A DNA stretch of 11,204 nt from Gammaproteobacteria bacterium (lineage in GTDB: Bacteria > Pseudomonadota > Gammaproteobacteria > Pseudomonadales > Azotimanducaceae), in assembly GCA_003476445.1 (NCBI GenBank), contig DMUF01000003.1, positions 1 through 11,204 on the forward strand, given 5' to 3'. The notes below the pieces were generated by a model. The model had not been told where the DNA came from and made no database searches. It saw only the letters and a list, made by a program, of their open reading frames with translations. Made by a program: the position numbers and the translations under genes. Positions 1 through 6,457 of this stretch are shown here, piece after piece (position 1 is the first letter of the stretch; each line of letters starts with the position of its first letter).

Positions 1-488
1 TCGTAATTGCTCTCGAGGAGCACGCCGCTCAGACCCTGGAATTTTTCAATAACAAAGGGCGTCACGTGACCGAGATCGGACACAACGCCCAGCCGCACGT
101 CGCCATGCGCGAAGATGAACTGGGTCGGCTCGCGTGCATCATGCGGCACGATGACCGGGGTGACCTCGATGTCGCCGATCTGAAATTGGCCGTGACTGTC
201 GAACGCAGTGCCGATCAGTCGACCCGACGTTGCGCGCAGGGTGCCCCAGGAAGCGTGCACCGGAATGGCGTACCGATGCGCGAGCGCTGCCACGCCGCCG
301 ATGTGATCCGCATGTTCGTGCGTGACGAGAACGGCTGACAGATCACCGGGTCGTACGCCAAGGCGGCGCAGCCGATCCTCCGTCTGGCGCAGAGTGAACC
401 CACAGTCCACCAGGATCAGCGTTCCGCCCAGTTCGATCAGGGTGCCATTGCCACGGCTGCCACTGCCGAGCGAGGCGAATCGGGTCAA
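1..488 (-). CDS. MBL-fold metallo-hydrolase (WalJ/YycJ/PhnP-like), 3' part cut off by window edge
   Basis: Partial gene of about 162 codons whose C-terminus lies beyond the left edge. The N-terminus has a glycine/serine-rich strand-loop (LGSGSRGNG, residues 7-15). The metallo-beta-lactamase metal motif HEHADH follows at residues 57-62, with H57, H59, D61 and H62 as expected metal ligands. A later conserved histidine (VPHD) and the SDLGH segment fit the next metal-binding positions. The family hydrolyses phosphodiester or similar bonds with a two-metal centre, usually in the cytoplasm; the substrate here is unknown. I chose a TTG start because it overlaps the bamC stop codon (TTGA) and puts the first beta strand right at the N-terminus, as in relatives. 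No ATG or GTG lies nearby in frame. The position after dapA-bamC matches the gene order I recall from Pseudomonas, where purC follows. Family sure; exact function unknown. Confidence 0.9.
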   Translation of the reverse strand, partial: MTRFASLGSGSRGNGTLIELGGTLILVDCGFTLRQTEDRLRRLGVRPGDLSAVLVTHEHADHIGGVAALAHRYAIPVHASWGTLRATSGRLIGTAFDSHGQFQIGDIEVTPVIVPHDAREPTQFIFAHGDVRLGVVSDLGHVTPFVIEKFQGLSGVLLESNY

Positions 489-1594
489 CTGGAAAACTCG
501 CGCAAGAGCACCAGCACTTCCTGCCCGAACTCGCGGTCCAGCGGCTCGCCGTCGGGCGAGCGCGCGGAGACGACCTGGGAACCGTCTTCGGCGGGCTGCA
601 CGCGAATCTGCACGGTGGTGAGCTTGTCACCACGGAAAATCAGGCGACGGAACCACCCTCGCTTTTCGGCACTCTCGCCCACCTGCAGGTCAGCGGGGAT
701 GTTGATGACATAAAGACCCGCGGTCTCATCGTCGCTTTCGATGTCGATCTCGGCCCGCGCGATGGACTGGCCGATCGTCGCCCAGGCACGATCTGCATCC
801 ACGAGCAGCCGCAGCACGGGCTCGCCTTGCGCATCGCGATCCATATACGACTTCACGCCGCCGCCCATGCCGCGAGCAACCATCGAAACGGTCTGCTCCG
901 ACACGCGCGCGGCGATATAGGCCCCGAGCTCGTTCAGCATGCTCTGCTCGGTGTCAGCGTCGTGGGATACCGTCTGGAGCAGATCAACCAGCGCATCTGC
1001 CGACGGCGGACCGAACGCATCGTTCTCGTAGCGCACATGCACCTCGCTCGTGCGCTCGCGCAACCCCGGCTCCACGCGCAGGCGGATACGGTCCTTACCG
1101 CCCTCGAGTTTCGCCTTGTCTTTTCCGTCACGAATGACGGAACGCACGATATCGCGGTACGGCTGGTTCTCGATCTCGAGCCAGGCGCTATCAAGCCGAC
1201 CTTCCGGGGGCATCTCAAGCGCGAGCGGCACCGCGTTCTCGGCGAGGAACTGCTTTACCTTGGGCCAGACGATGGTCGGATCCTCTGGGATGGCGAGCCA
1301 TGCGCGATTGCCAAGACGCTGAATACGCACTTCATCGCGCGAGTCGTTGCCATGGATGGCATCCGGACGCGGGGGATCGTCTGCGAAATACTCGGGATTG
1401 AGCGGGGCCGGGATTACCGGAATGGGCGCGAGATCCTGAATGCGGTCGCTGTCGAGCCCTTCCGGAATGACAAGAGCGGGCGCTTCCTGCGATTCGAGAT
1501 ATTCCTTGTTGCGATCGACGATGAGGCCCTTGTCGTCAGTAAACCAGGAGCAGCCGCCGAGCACTGTCACCAGCAAAAGAATCCGCACACGCAT
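485..1594 (-). CDS. bamC: Outer membrane protein assembly factor BamC (NlpB/DapX lipoprotein)
   Basis: A 369-residue lipoprotein of the BAM complex, which folds beta-barrel proteins into the outer membrane. A short signal peptide (residues 1-14) ends in the lipobox LGGC, so C15 is the lipidated residue. The next residue is Ser, not Asp, which predicts sorting to the outer membrane. Residues about 28-65 form a proline-rich, low-structure stretch (beginning EYLESQEAPAL) like the N-terminal BamC segment that wraps BamD. Two alpha/beta helix-grip domains follow, at about 90-210 and 250-369. Length is somewhat above E. coli BamC (about 344). Its ATG overlaps the dapA TAA by one base (TAATG), and a GGGAG Shine-Dalgarno sequence lies 7 bases upstream. 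Co-transcription and translational coupling with dapA are therefore likely, as in E. coli. The sequence is divergent; the identification rests on lipobox, length, domain layout and context. Confidence 0.88.
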   Translation of the reverse strand: MRVRILLLVTVLGGCSWFTDDKGLIVDRNKEYLESQEAPALVIPEGLDSDRIQDLAPIPVIPAPLNPEYFADDPPRPDAIHGNDSRDEVRIQRLGNRAWLAIPEDPTIVWPKVKQFLAENAVPLALEMPPEGRLDSAWLEIENQPYRDIVRSVIRDGKDKAKLEGGKDRIRLRVEPGLRERTSEVHVRYENDAFGPPSADALVDLLQTVSHDADTEQSMLNELGAYIAARVSEQTVSMVARGMGGGVKSYMDRDAQGEPVLRLLVDADRAWATIGQSIARAEIDIESDDETAGLYVINIPADLQVGESAEKRGWFRRLIFRGDKLTTVQIRVQPAEDGSQVVSARSPDGEPLDREFGQEVLVLLREFSS

Positions 1595-2469
1595 TACAGG
1601 GCTCCCACGGTTTCAAGGCGGGCGCGCAGTTCAGCCCTGAGCGGCTCCGACAGTTCGAGCAAGGGCAGCCGAATACCCCGATCGATACGCCCCATGAGAT
1701 ACAGCGCCCACTTGGTGGGCGATGGGCTCGTCTCGCAGAACAGGATCTGGTGAATCGGCTGCAGGCGCGCGTCGAGCGCGTTGGCGCGAGCATCATCTCC
1801 CGCCAGTACAGCTTCGCAGAACTCAGACATTAATCGCGGCAGCACATTTGCGGTAACGGAAATGGTCCCCGTGGCACCAAGCTGCATCATGCGCAGCGTG
1901 AGGGCGTCTTCCCCCGACAGCACACAGAATTCAGACGGTGTGCAGGCGCGAATCGCCGTTACGCGGGCAGCGTCGCCGGACGCTTCTTTGACGCCCACGA
2001 TGCGCGGCAGCTCCGCGAGCCGGCCAATGGTTTCGGGTTTGAGATCGCACGCGGTGCGCGGTGGCACGTTGTACAGCACGAGCGGAATATCGGTGACCGC
2101 GGCGATCGCTTTGTAGTGCTGATACAGACCTTCCTGGGTAGGACGGTTGTAGTACGGCGTCACCAGCAGACAGGCGTCGGCGCCATAGCTCTGCGCGGCC
2201 TGAGTCTGCTCGATTGATTCCGCCGTCGAATTGGAGCCGGTGCCCGCGATCACCGGCACGCGACCGGCCACGATCTCGACCGTGCGCCGGATGACGGCCA
2301 GATGCTCGTCGGTATCGAGGGTGGCGGATTCGCCGGTGGTGCCCATGGGAACAATGCCGTGGGTACCTTCGGCGATGTGCCATTCGAGGAGTCGTTCCAG
2401 CGCTGGCCAGTCCACCGCGCCGTCGGGCTGCATGGGAGTGACCAGAGCGACGATGCTGCCCTTGAACAT
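1594..2469 (-). CDS. dapA: 4-hydroxy-tetrahydrodipicolinate synthase
   Basis: A 291-residue class I (Schiff-base) aldolase of the DapA family. It condenses pyruvate with aspartate semialdehyde in the diaminopimelate/lysine pathway, in the cytoplasm. The catalytic residues fall at the same numbers as in E. coli DapA: T44 and T45 (GTTGES), Y107 (in PYYNRP), Y133 (VLYNVP), R138 and the Schiff-base lysine K161 (GVKEASGD). The start is the ATG giving MFKGSIVALVTP. A longer frame reaches 24 codons upstream, but those residues do not belong to the fold and the chosen start gives the family length (292 in E. coli). The Shine-Dalgarno sequence is poor (AAGG about 10 bases upstream). The stop overlaps the bamC start. 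I see no convincing dapA promoter in the 135-base gap from tusA-like, so it may be read from upstream or from a weak promoter there. Confidence 0.97.
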   Translation of the reverse strand: MFKGSIVALVTPMQPDGAVDWPALERLLEWHIAEGTHGIVPMGTTGESATLDTDEHLAVIRRTVEIVAGRVPVIAGTGSNSTAESIEQTQAAQSYGADACLLVTPYYNRPTQEGLYQHYKAIAAVTDIPLVLYNVPPRTACDLKPETIGRLAELPRIVGVKEASGDAARVTAIRACTPSEFCVLSGEDALTLRMMQLGATGTISVTANVLPRLMSEFCEAVLAGDDARANALDARLQPIHQILFCETSPSPTKWALYLMGRIDRGIRLPLLELSEPLRAELRARLETVGAL

Positions 2470-2537
2470 GCTGCGGCTGCCTTGGTAGAACGCGTAGCGA
2501 GAACGGGCGACATGGTACTTGAGGGGCAGGTGGAGCG

Positions 2538-2553
2538 CCAAGCGAGCGCTTGG
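2538..2553. repeat. Inverted repeat in the tusA-dapA gap
   Basis: Perfect 7-base inverted repeat CCAAGCG / CGCTTGG around a 2-base AG centre, about 70 bases before the dapA start. As RNA it would fold to a 6-pair stem with a 4-base loop. No U-tract follows in either direction, so it is not a standard terminator. It could be an operator or a leader hairpin for dapA, or chance in GC-rich DNA. Confidence 0.4.
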
Positions 2554-2592
2554 TGCGCGAGGCGCCGCAGGCAGCCCGCCTGAGTGCGGGGC

Positions 2593-2619
2593 AAGCGGCT
2601 GCGATCAGCCGGCTTTTTT
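2593..2619 (+). terminator. Intrinsic terminator reading on the plus strand, at the 3' end of tusA-like
   Basis: On the plus strand AAGC-GGCTG (2593-2601), loop CGAT, then CAGCC-G-GCTT (2606-2615) pair to a 9-pair stem with one bulged G. The core CGGCTG/CAGCCG is perfect. A run of six T (2614-2619) follows directly. This is the canonical layout of a rho-independent terminator for plus-strand transcripts, although both flanking genes are read on the minus strand. The hairpin spans the tusA-like stop codon, and the T-run is the complement of its two final AAA codons. In the minus direction the stem is followed only by GCTTGCCCC, so sense termination would be weak. Confidence 0.55.
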
Positions 2620-2868
2620 GCGCAGCAGGTAGCTGTAGGTCGAATCGTCTCGGGTCGACTCGAGGAGCGCGTGTCCGCTCTGACGCGAGAAGACCTCAAA
2701 ATCGCGCACCGAGCCGGGATCGGTCGCGAGCACGCGCAGCAGTCCGTGGGCCGGCAGAGCGTTAAGCGCCTGCTTTGCCTTCAACAGCGGCATGGGGCAA
2801 TTGAGTCCGCGCACATCCAGTAGCTGCGCTTCTCCAGTGCCTGTCGAATCGTGTGCATTTGCCGTCAT
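2605..2868 (-). CDS. tusA: TusA/SirA-family sulfur carrier protein
   Basis: An 87-residue protein of the TusA family, close to the usual 75-85. It carries the family signature LDVRGLNCPMPLLKAKQAL, with the persulfide-carrying cysteine C24 in the CPMP motif at the start of helix 1. The family relays sulfur from cysteine desulfurases, for example to tRNA 2-thiolation or to molybdenum cofactor enzymes; several paralogues exist, so the exact target is inferred. The residue 1-14 extension (MTANAHDSTG...) is polar and probably disordered. The ATG has no Shine-Dalgarno sequence; the preceding bases instead hold a -10-like element at leaderless spacing. It is divergent from the BepA-like gene and upstream of dapA. 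In P. aeruginosa I recall a TusA-like protein (PA1006) beside bepA and nadA, so this is most likely its orthologue. Confidence 0.9.
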   Translation of the reverse strand: MTANAHDSTGTGEAQLLDVRGLNCPMPLLKAKQALNALPAHGLLRVLATDPGSVRDFEVFSRQSGHALLESTRDDSTYSYLLRKKAG

Positions 2869-2874
2869 GCGACG

Positions 2875-2903
2875 AGATTACCGCGTGACCGCGCGCACGC
2901 CAA
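2875..2903 (-). promoter_or_regulatory. Candidate sigma-70 promoter of tusA-like, leaderless spacing
   Basis: Reading the minus strand, TTGGCG (2903-2898), a 17-base spacer and TAATCT (2880-2875) resemble -35 and -10 boxes. Counting 7 bases from the end of the -10 puts the transcript start at 2868, the A of the tusA ATG. No Shine-Dalgarno sequence lies before that ATG, which fits a leaderless mRNA. This is pattern matching only. Confidence 0.45.
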
Positions 2904-2961
2904 TCGTGATTCGCACACCCGACAAGGCGAGCGCGCCACGCGCCACGAACCTCGGCTCGGG

Positions 2962-2967
2962 TATGAT
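2962..2967 (+). promoter_or_regulatory. Candidate -10 element of the BepA-like gene, leaderless spacing
   Basis: TATGAT (5 of 6 bases match TATAAT) ends 7 bases before the ATG at 2974, so a normal transcript start would coincide with the start codon. No Shine-Dalgarno sequence is present (CCGCGC precedes the ATG). No good -35 box sits 16-18 bases upstream, which weakens the call. Confidence 0.45.
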
Positions 2968-2973
2968 CCGCGC

Positions 2974-4467
2974 ATGTCGAATACCGTCGTCAGATCGAAC
3001 GTCTGCTCCGGTCGCGCGCTGGGGCACACCCTTGTCGCCGCCCTGCTGGCATTCGGCATTGGCACGGCACTGATGGTTCAACAAGCGTCTGCGGCTGCAC
3101 CGGATGATCTGCCCGCGCTCGGCGATGCCTCCTCCAGCCTCATTTCGCCCACGCTCGAACGTGCCATCGGCGAGCAGTTCATGAAGCAGGTGCGCGCTGG
3201 GCTGCCGACGCGGGACGACCCGATCCTGCGGCACTGGGTTGTCTCGCACGTCCATGACCTCGCGCAATACGCTCAGCTTCGGGACAGTCAGCTGCAGGTA
3301 GTGCTCATCGACAGCGACGAGTTGAACGCCTTCGCAGCACCCGGCGGCATCGTCGGGGTGAATCTCGGCCTGTTCCTGCAGGCGGAGGACGTGCACGAAT
3401 ACACCTCGGTCATGGCGCACGAGCTTGCCCACCTGTCGCAGCGCCATTTCGCGCGCGGCATCGAGGAGCAACAGAAAGCGGCCGTGCCGGCCGTCGCCTC
3501 GCTCCTGGCTGCCATTCTGGTGGGTGCGATGGGGGGCGGTGATGCGGGCATCGCGGCTATCAGCGCGGCCCAGGCGGCATCGCAACAGAACCAGCTGCGC
3601 TACAGCCGCGGCCGGGAGACCGAGGCGGACCGCATCGGACTCTCGACCCTCGAGCTTGCGGGCTATGATCCGAACGGCATGGCGCGCATGTTCGAGCGCA
3701 TGGAGCGCGCCTACCGATTTACCCGTCGACCCCCTGAGTTTCTGCTCACGCACCCGCTCTCCGAGCGCCGTATCGCGGACGCGCGGCAGCAGGCGCAAGC
3801 CTATGGAGAGCCCCCGCACCCTGATATCCCCGAGTACGGCATGATGCGCGCACGCGTGCAGGTGCACTACGCGAAAACGCCTGATGCCGCTGTGCGCCAA
3901 TGGGAAAAATCGGTAAAGGAACGACCGGACAGCCCGGTTGCGCGCTACGGGCTGGCCCTCGCACTCACCCGGGCGGATCGTCATGACGAAGCCATCGCCA
4001 TCGGCGACGCGATCTTCTCAACCGACCCGAATCGCGTGCTACCGCTCGCCAGCTACGCCGAGCTCTTGATCGAGGCAGACGCCCAGCCGCAGGCGCAAGC
4101 ACTGCTCGAGCGCGGACTTTCGGTGAACCCGAACAACACCACGCTGAACCGGCTGTACGCCGAGTCGTTGATCCGCGCGCGGGATTACGCGCGGGCTCAG
4201 GCGGTGCTGCAGCGCCAGACGCGCATCGACAGCCAGGATATCGATGTCTGGTATGAGCTTGCGGAGGTTTCCGGCCAGGCCGGCGACATCATCAATGTGC
4301 ACCGCGCGCGGGCGGAATTCTTTGCCTTGCGCGGCGGCTACGAGCGCGCGATTCAGCATCTCGAGTACGCGCGCCGTCTGGTGGACACGCGTGATCGTCC
4401 GCTACTCGCTCGGCTCGACCAGCGGTTGGATGACTTTCGCACCGCGCTCCGCGAAGCACGCTCCTGA
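2974..4467 (+). CDS. bepA: BepA-like periplasmic M48 metalloprotease with TPR repeats
   Basis: A 497-residue protein matching the length and layout of E. coli BepA (487). BepA is a periplasmic zinc protease and chaperone that promotes LptD assembly and degrades stalled outer-membrane barrels with the BAM complex. A hydrophobic signal segment (about 18-38) is followed by a likely signal peptidase site near ASA-AAPDD. The M48 zinc site is complete: H149-E150-x-x-H153 (MAHELAHL), E217 in RETEADRIG, and H260 in the LLTHPLSERR motif. Residues 175-205 form the Gly/Ala-rich segment between zinc motifs seen in the family. From about 310 to 497 the sequence is helical with TPR-like A-Y-A-L patterns (for example RYGLALALTRADRHDEAI). 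An upstream in-frame ATG at 2851 would add 41 residues and bury the signal peptide, so I chose ATG 2974. It converges on nadA with 27 bases between. Confidence 0.94.
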   Translation: MSNTVVRSNVCSGRALGHTLVAALLAFGIGTALMVQQASAAAPDDLPALGDASSSLISPTLERAIGEQFMKQVRAGLPTRDDPILRHWVVSHVHDLAQYAQLRDSQLQVVLIDSDELNAFAAPGGIVGVNLGLFLQAEDVHEYTSVMAHELAHLSQRHFARGIEEQQKAAVPAVASLLAAILVGAMGGGDAGIAAISAAQAASQQNQLRYSRGRETEADRIGLSTLELAGYDPNGMARMFERMERAYRFTRRPPEFLLTHPLSERRIADARQQAQAYGEPPHPDIPEYGMMRARVQVHYAKTPDAAVRQWEKSVKERPDSPVARYGLALALTRADRHDEAIAIGDAIFSTDPNRVLPLASYAELLIEADAQPQAQALLERGLSVNPNNTTLNRLYAESLIRARDYARAQAVLQRQTRIDSQDIDVWYELAEVSGQAGDIINVHRARAEFFALRGGYERAIQHLEYARRLVDTRDRPLLARLDQRLDDFRTALREARS

Positions 4468-4477
4468 CCTGCAGCTA

Positions 4478-4499
4478 CCTGAAAGGCAGCCGCCTCAGG
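4478..4499. terminator. Weak hairpin between the convergent bepA and nadA genes
   Basis: CCTGA-aa-GGC, loop AGCC, GCC-TCAGG forms an 8-pair interrupted stem in the 27-base gap and reaches over the nadA stop codon. Neither strand shows a U-tract, so it may only be an RNA 3'-end stabiliser or chance. I list it because no better terminator exists between these genes. Confidence 0.25.
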
Positions 4500-5544
4500 G
4501 TCGGAAATCGAGCATGCGCTTGAGCGGCACCATGGCGCGGCGGGAGGTCTCCGCGTCTACATGAATCTCGTTCGCAGCCATGCCCGCCTCGTCGCGCAGC
4601 GTTTCTGCCAGCTGGCGGAGTTCGTTCATGGCCATCCACGGACAATGGGCACAACTGCGGCAGGTGGCACCGTCGCCCGCCGTCGGCGCCTCAATGAACC
4701 GCTTGTCCGGATTGCGCTGGCGTAGCTTGTGGAACAGACCGCGATCCGTCGCCACGATGAAGAGCCGATGCGGCAGTTCCGCCGCCGCGCGAATGATCTG
4801 CGAGGTCGAACCCACGGCATCGGCGATCGCGATGACGGCAGCGGGTGACTCCGGATGCACGAGCACGCCCGCATCAGGATAGAGCGCCTTCAGATCGAAC
4901 AGCGCCTTCGCCTTGAATTCCTCATGCACAACGCAGGCGCCGCTCCAAAGCAGCATGTCCGCACCGGTCTGGCTCTGGATGTAGTGCCCGAGATGACGAT
5001 CGGGCGCCCACAGGATCTTCTCACCGGCCGCATGCAGCCGCTCGACGATGGGCAGCGCGACACTGCTGGTCACGACCCAGTCTGCCATTGCCTTTACCTG
5101 CGCCGACGTATTGGCATAGACGACTACCTTGCGCTCAGGGTGCGCCTTGCAAAAAGCCTCGAAGGCATCTGGCGGACAGCTGAGATCAAGCGAACACTCG
5201 GCTTCAATCGTTGCCATCACGACGCGCTTGTCAGGCGACAGGATCTTGGCCGTTTCACCCATGAAGCGCACGCCGGCAACCACCAGCGTATCCGCTGCGT
5301 GATCGCGACCGAAGCGCGCCATCTCGAGGGAATCGGCCACGCACCCGCCGGTCTCCTCGGCCAGGTCCTGCACGTCCGCCTCAACGTAGTAGTGCGCGAT
5401 AAGCACCGCGTTACGCGCCTTGAGCAGCGCCTTGATTTCGTCGCGCAGGCGAACCTTTTCCATGGGGTCGAGTTCTGCCGGGTGCACGATCGGCACCGCG
5501 CTCTGCGGCAGAGAGTAGTCTGGCAGGACAATGGGATTGCTCAT
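4495..5544 (-). CDS. nadA: Quinolinate synthase A
   Basis: A 349-residue [4Fe-4S] enzyme of NAD synthesis that condenses iminoaspartate with dihydroxyacetone phosphate to quinolinate in the cytoplasm. Length is close to E. coli NadA (347). The three cluster cysteines align with E. coli C113, C200 and C297: here C117 (EAEC), C204 (SGACVVHE) and C301, the last of the CRSCAHC triad (C295, C298, C301). The substrate motifs HYY (51-53), YANTSAQVKA and HPES (230-233) are present. The start is the ATG of MSNPIVLPDY; the frame remains open 38 codons upstream, but that extension crosses the divergent promoter and the neighbouring gene. The Shine-Dalgarno sequence is weak. A TATGAT -10 lies 35 bases upstream of the ATG. 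The gene is convergent with the BepA-like gene and divergent from the ATP-grasp gene. Confidence 0.97.
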   Translation of the reverse strand: MSNPIVLPDYSLPQSAVPIVHPAELDPMEKVRLRDEIKALLKARNAVLIAHYYVEADVQDLAEETGGCVADSLEMARFGRDHAADTLVVAGVRFMGETAKILSPDKRVVMATIEAECSLDLSCPPDAFEAFCKAHPERKVVVYANTSAQVKAMADWVVTSSVALPIVERLHAAGEKILWAPDRHLGHYIQSQTGADMLLWSGACVVHEEFKAKALFDLKALYPDAGVLVHPESPAAVIAIADAVGSTSQIIRAAAELPHRLFIVATDRGLFHKLRQRNPDKRFIEAPTAGDGATCRSCAHCPWMAMNELRQLAETLRDEAGMAANEIHVDAETSRRAMVPLKRMLDFRP

Positions 5545-5577
5545 GACGACTCGCTCTGGCTTTGCGACCGGGGAACG

Positions 5578-5584
5578 TATCATA
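5578..5584. promoter_or_regulatory. Overlapping divergent -10 elements for nadA and the ATP-grasp gene
   Basis: The near-symmetric GTATCATAG contains TATCAT on the plus strand (5578-5583) and TATGAT on the minus strand (5584-5579); each matches TATAAT at 5 of 6 positions. The predicted starts are about 5590 (16 bases before the ATP-grasp ATG, leaving room for its Shine-Dalgarno) and about 5572 (28 bases before the nadA ATG). No convincing -35 box is visible on either side. The gap between the two genes is only 61 bases. Confidence 0.45.
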
Positions 5585-5595
5585 GGGCGTCGAGC

Positions 5596-5600
5596 GGAGA
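5596..5600 (+). promoter_or_regulatory. Ribosome binding site fixing the start of the ATP-grasp gene
   Basis: GGAGA ends 5 bases before the ATG at 5606. It supports this start over in-frame ATGs further upstream (5531, 5543), which would overlap the nadA coding sequence and its promoter. Confidence 0.6.
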
Positions 5601-5605
5601 CTCGC

Positions 5606-6457
5606 ATGCCCCGGATCCTGTTCCTCGCGAGCACCACCGCGCTCGCCCACAACGACAATCACGAACGTTTGCCGGCAGCCTTTCGCGCTGCGGGGTGGGA
5701 CGTCACCGTGCGCGATCACGACGAGGTTTACATCAGTGGCGGCAGGGTTTTCGCGGGCGCGGGGACAACGGTTGAAGACTTCAACCGGGTGTGGGTGCTG
5801 GGGCTCGGACGCGCGGCGACCTTTCTTGATCGCATGCAACTCCTCGAGCGGCTGCCACAGTCCGCGCTGGTCACGCCGATTCACGCGCTCGTCTATCAGC
5901 ATGCCAAGTACGCGTGGTCGCACTACATGCCGGAAACCCACGGGGGACTTGATGCCGATGTGTTAGCTGCCTGCGCCGACGACGGCGATTGGGTGGTCAA
6001 ACCTACCGCGGGCAGCTTTGGTCGCGGAGTGGTGCGGGTGCGCGGGCGAGAGGCGGCGCGCGCGGCACTTCAGGAAGCGACCGGAAAAGGTACGCGCTAC
6101 GCCTTGCTGCAACGCTACGTGCCCGCCATCGAAGCCGGCGAGACCCGCTCGCTGATCGCTGGCGCGACCGTCATCGGCACCTATCTGCGCCTGCCAGGCA
6201 GGGATTTTCGTACCAATCTGAGCCAGGAGGGTCGACCCGAGCCTGCGACCCTCGACCCGAAGCAACGCGCCCTGCTCGCCCGGATTCACGAAGAGCTTCA
6301 GATCGCAGGGATTGGGTTTGCCGCCGTTGATCTCGCGGGGGACCAGCTGATGGAAGTGAACCTGGCGAACCCAGGCGGGCTTGGTACGCTGCAGCAGGTG
6401 TACGGGCGATCGTTCGATGCGGCGGTGGTCGAGGCGCTCGCGCCGCCGACTCAGTGA
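5606..6457 (+). CDS. GshB-like ATP-grasp ligase (divergent, short)
   Basis: A 283-residue protein resembling prokaryotic glutathione synthetase over its ATP-grasp half but about 33 residues shorter than E. coli GshB (316). ATP-grasp landmarks are present: K101 (HAKYAW) and K132 (WVVKPTAGSFG) correspond to the nucleotide-binding lysines K125 and K160 of GshB. TRYALLQRYVPAIEAGETR (163-181) matches the TRY-x-x-QNYLPAI segment, FRTNL (201-205) and EGRPEP (208-213) match the flexible-loop region, and D242, E250 and N252 match the metal-binding D/E-x-N set. The N-terminal half differs: the MRKDPPFD stretch of GshB, near the gamma-glutamylcysteine site, is replaced by VLGLGRAATFLD, and the C-terminal TSPT is replaced by NPGG. 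I infer a carboxylate-amine ligase whose acceptor is uncertain; true glutathione synthesis is possible but unproven. It converges with the next small gene, overlapping it by 7 bases. Confidence 0.82.
   Translation: MPRILFLASTTALAHNDNHERLPAAFRAAGWDVTVRDHDEVYISGGRVFAGAGTTVEDFNRVWVLGLGRAATFLDRMQLLERLPQSALVTPIHALVYQHAKYAWSHYMPETHGGLDADVLAACADDGDWVVKPTAGSFGRGVVRVRGREAARAALQEATGKGTRYALLQRYVPAIEAGETRSLIAGATVIGTYLRLPGRDFRTNLSQEGRPEPATLDPKQRALLARIHEELQIAGIGFAAVDLAGDQLMEVNLANPGGLGTLQQVYGRSFDAAVVEALAPPTQ

Noticed and set aside
827..1753. 308-codon plus-strand open frame across bamC and the end of dapA
   Set aside because: Antisense to two well-identified genes, crosses their junction, and has no domain or ribosome binding site.
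2851..2973. Longer BepA-like start at 2851
   Set aside because: It would add 41 polar residues before the signal peptide and run through the tusA promoter region and its first codons; ATG 2974 gives the family length.
2878..3984. 368-codon open frame on the minus strand opposite the BepA-like gene
   Set aside because: It is fully antisense to a gene with intact protease motifs and signal peptide; its translation is rich in Arg/His/Gly with no recognisable domain, as expected for the complementary frame of GC-rich coding DNA.
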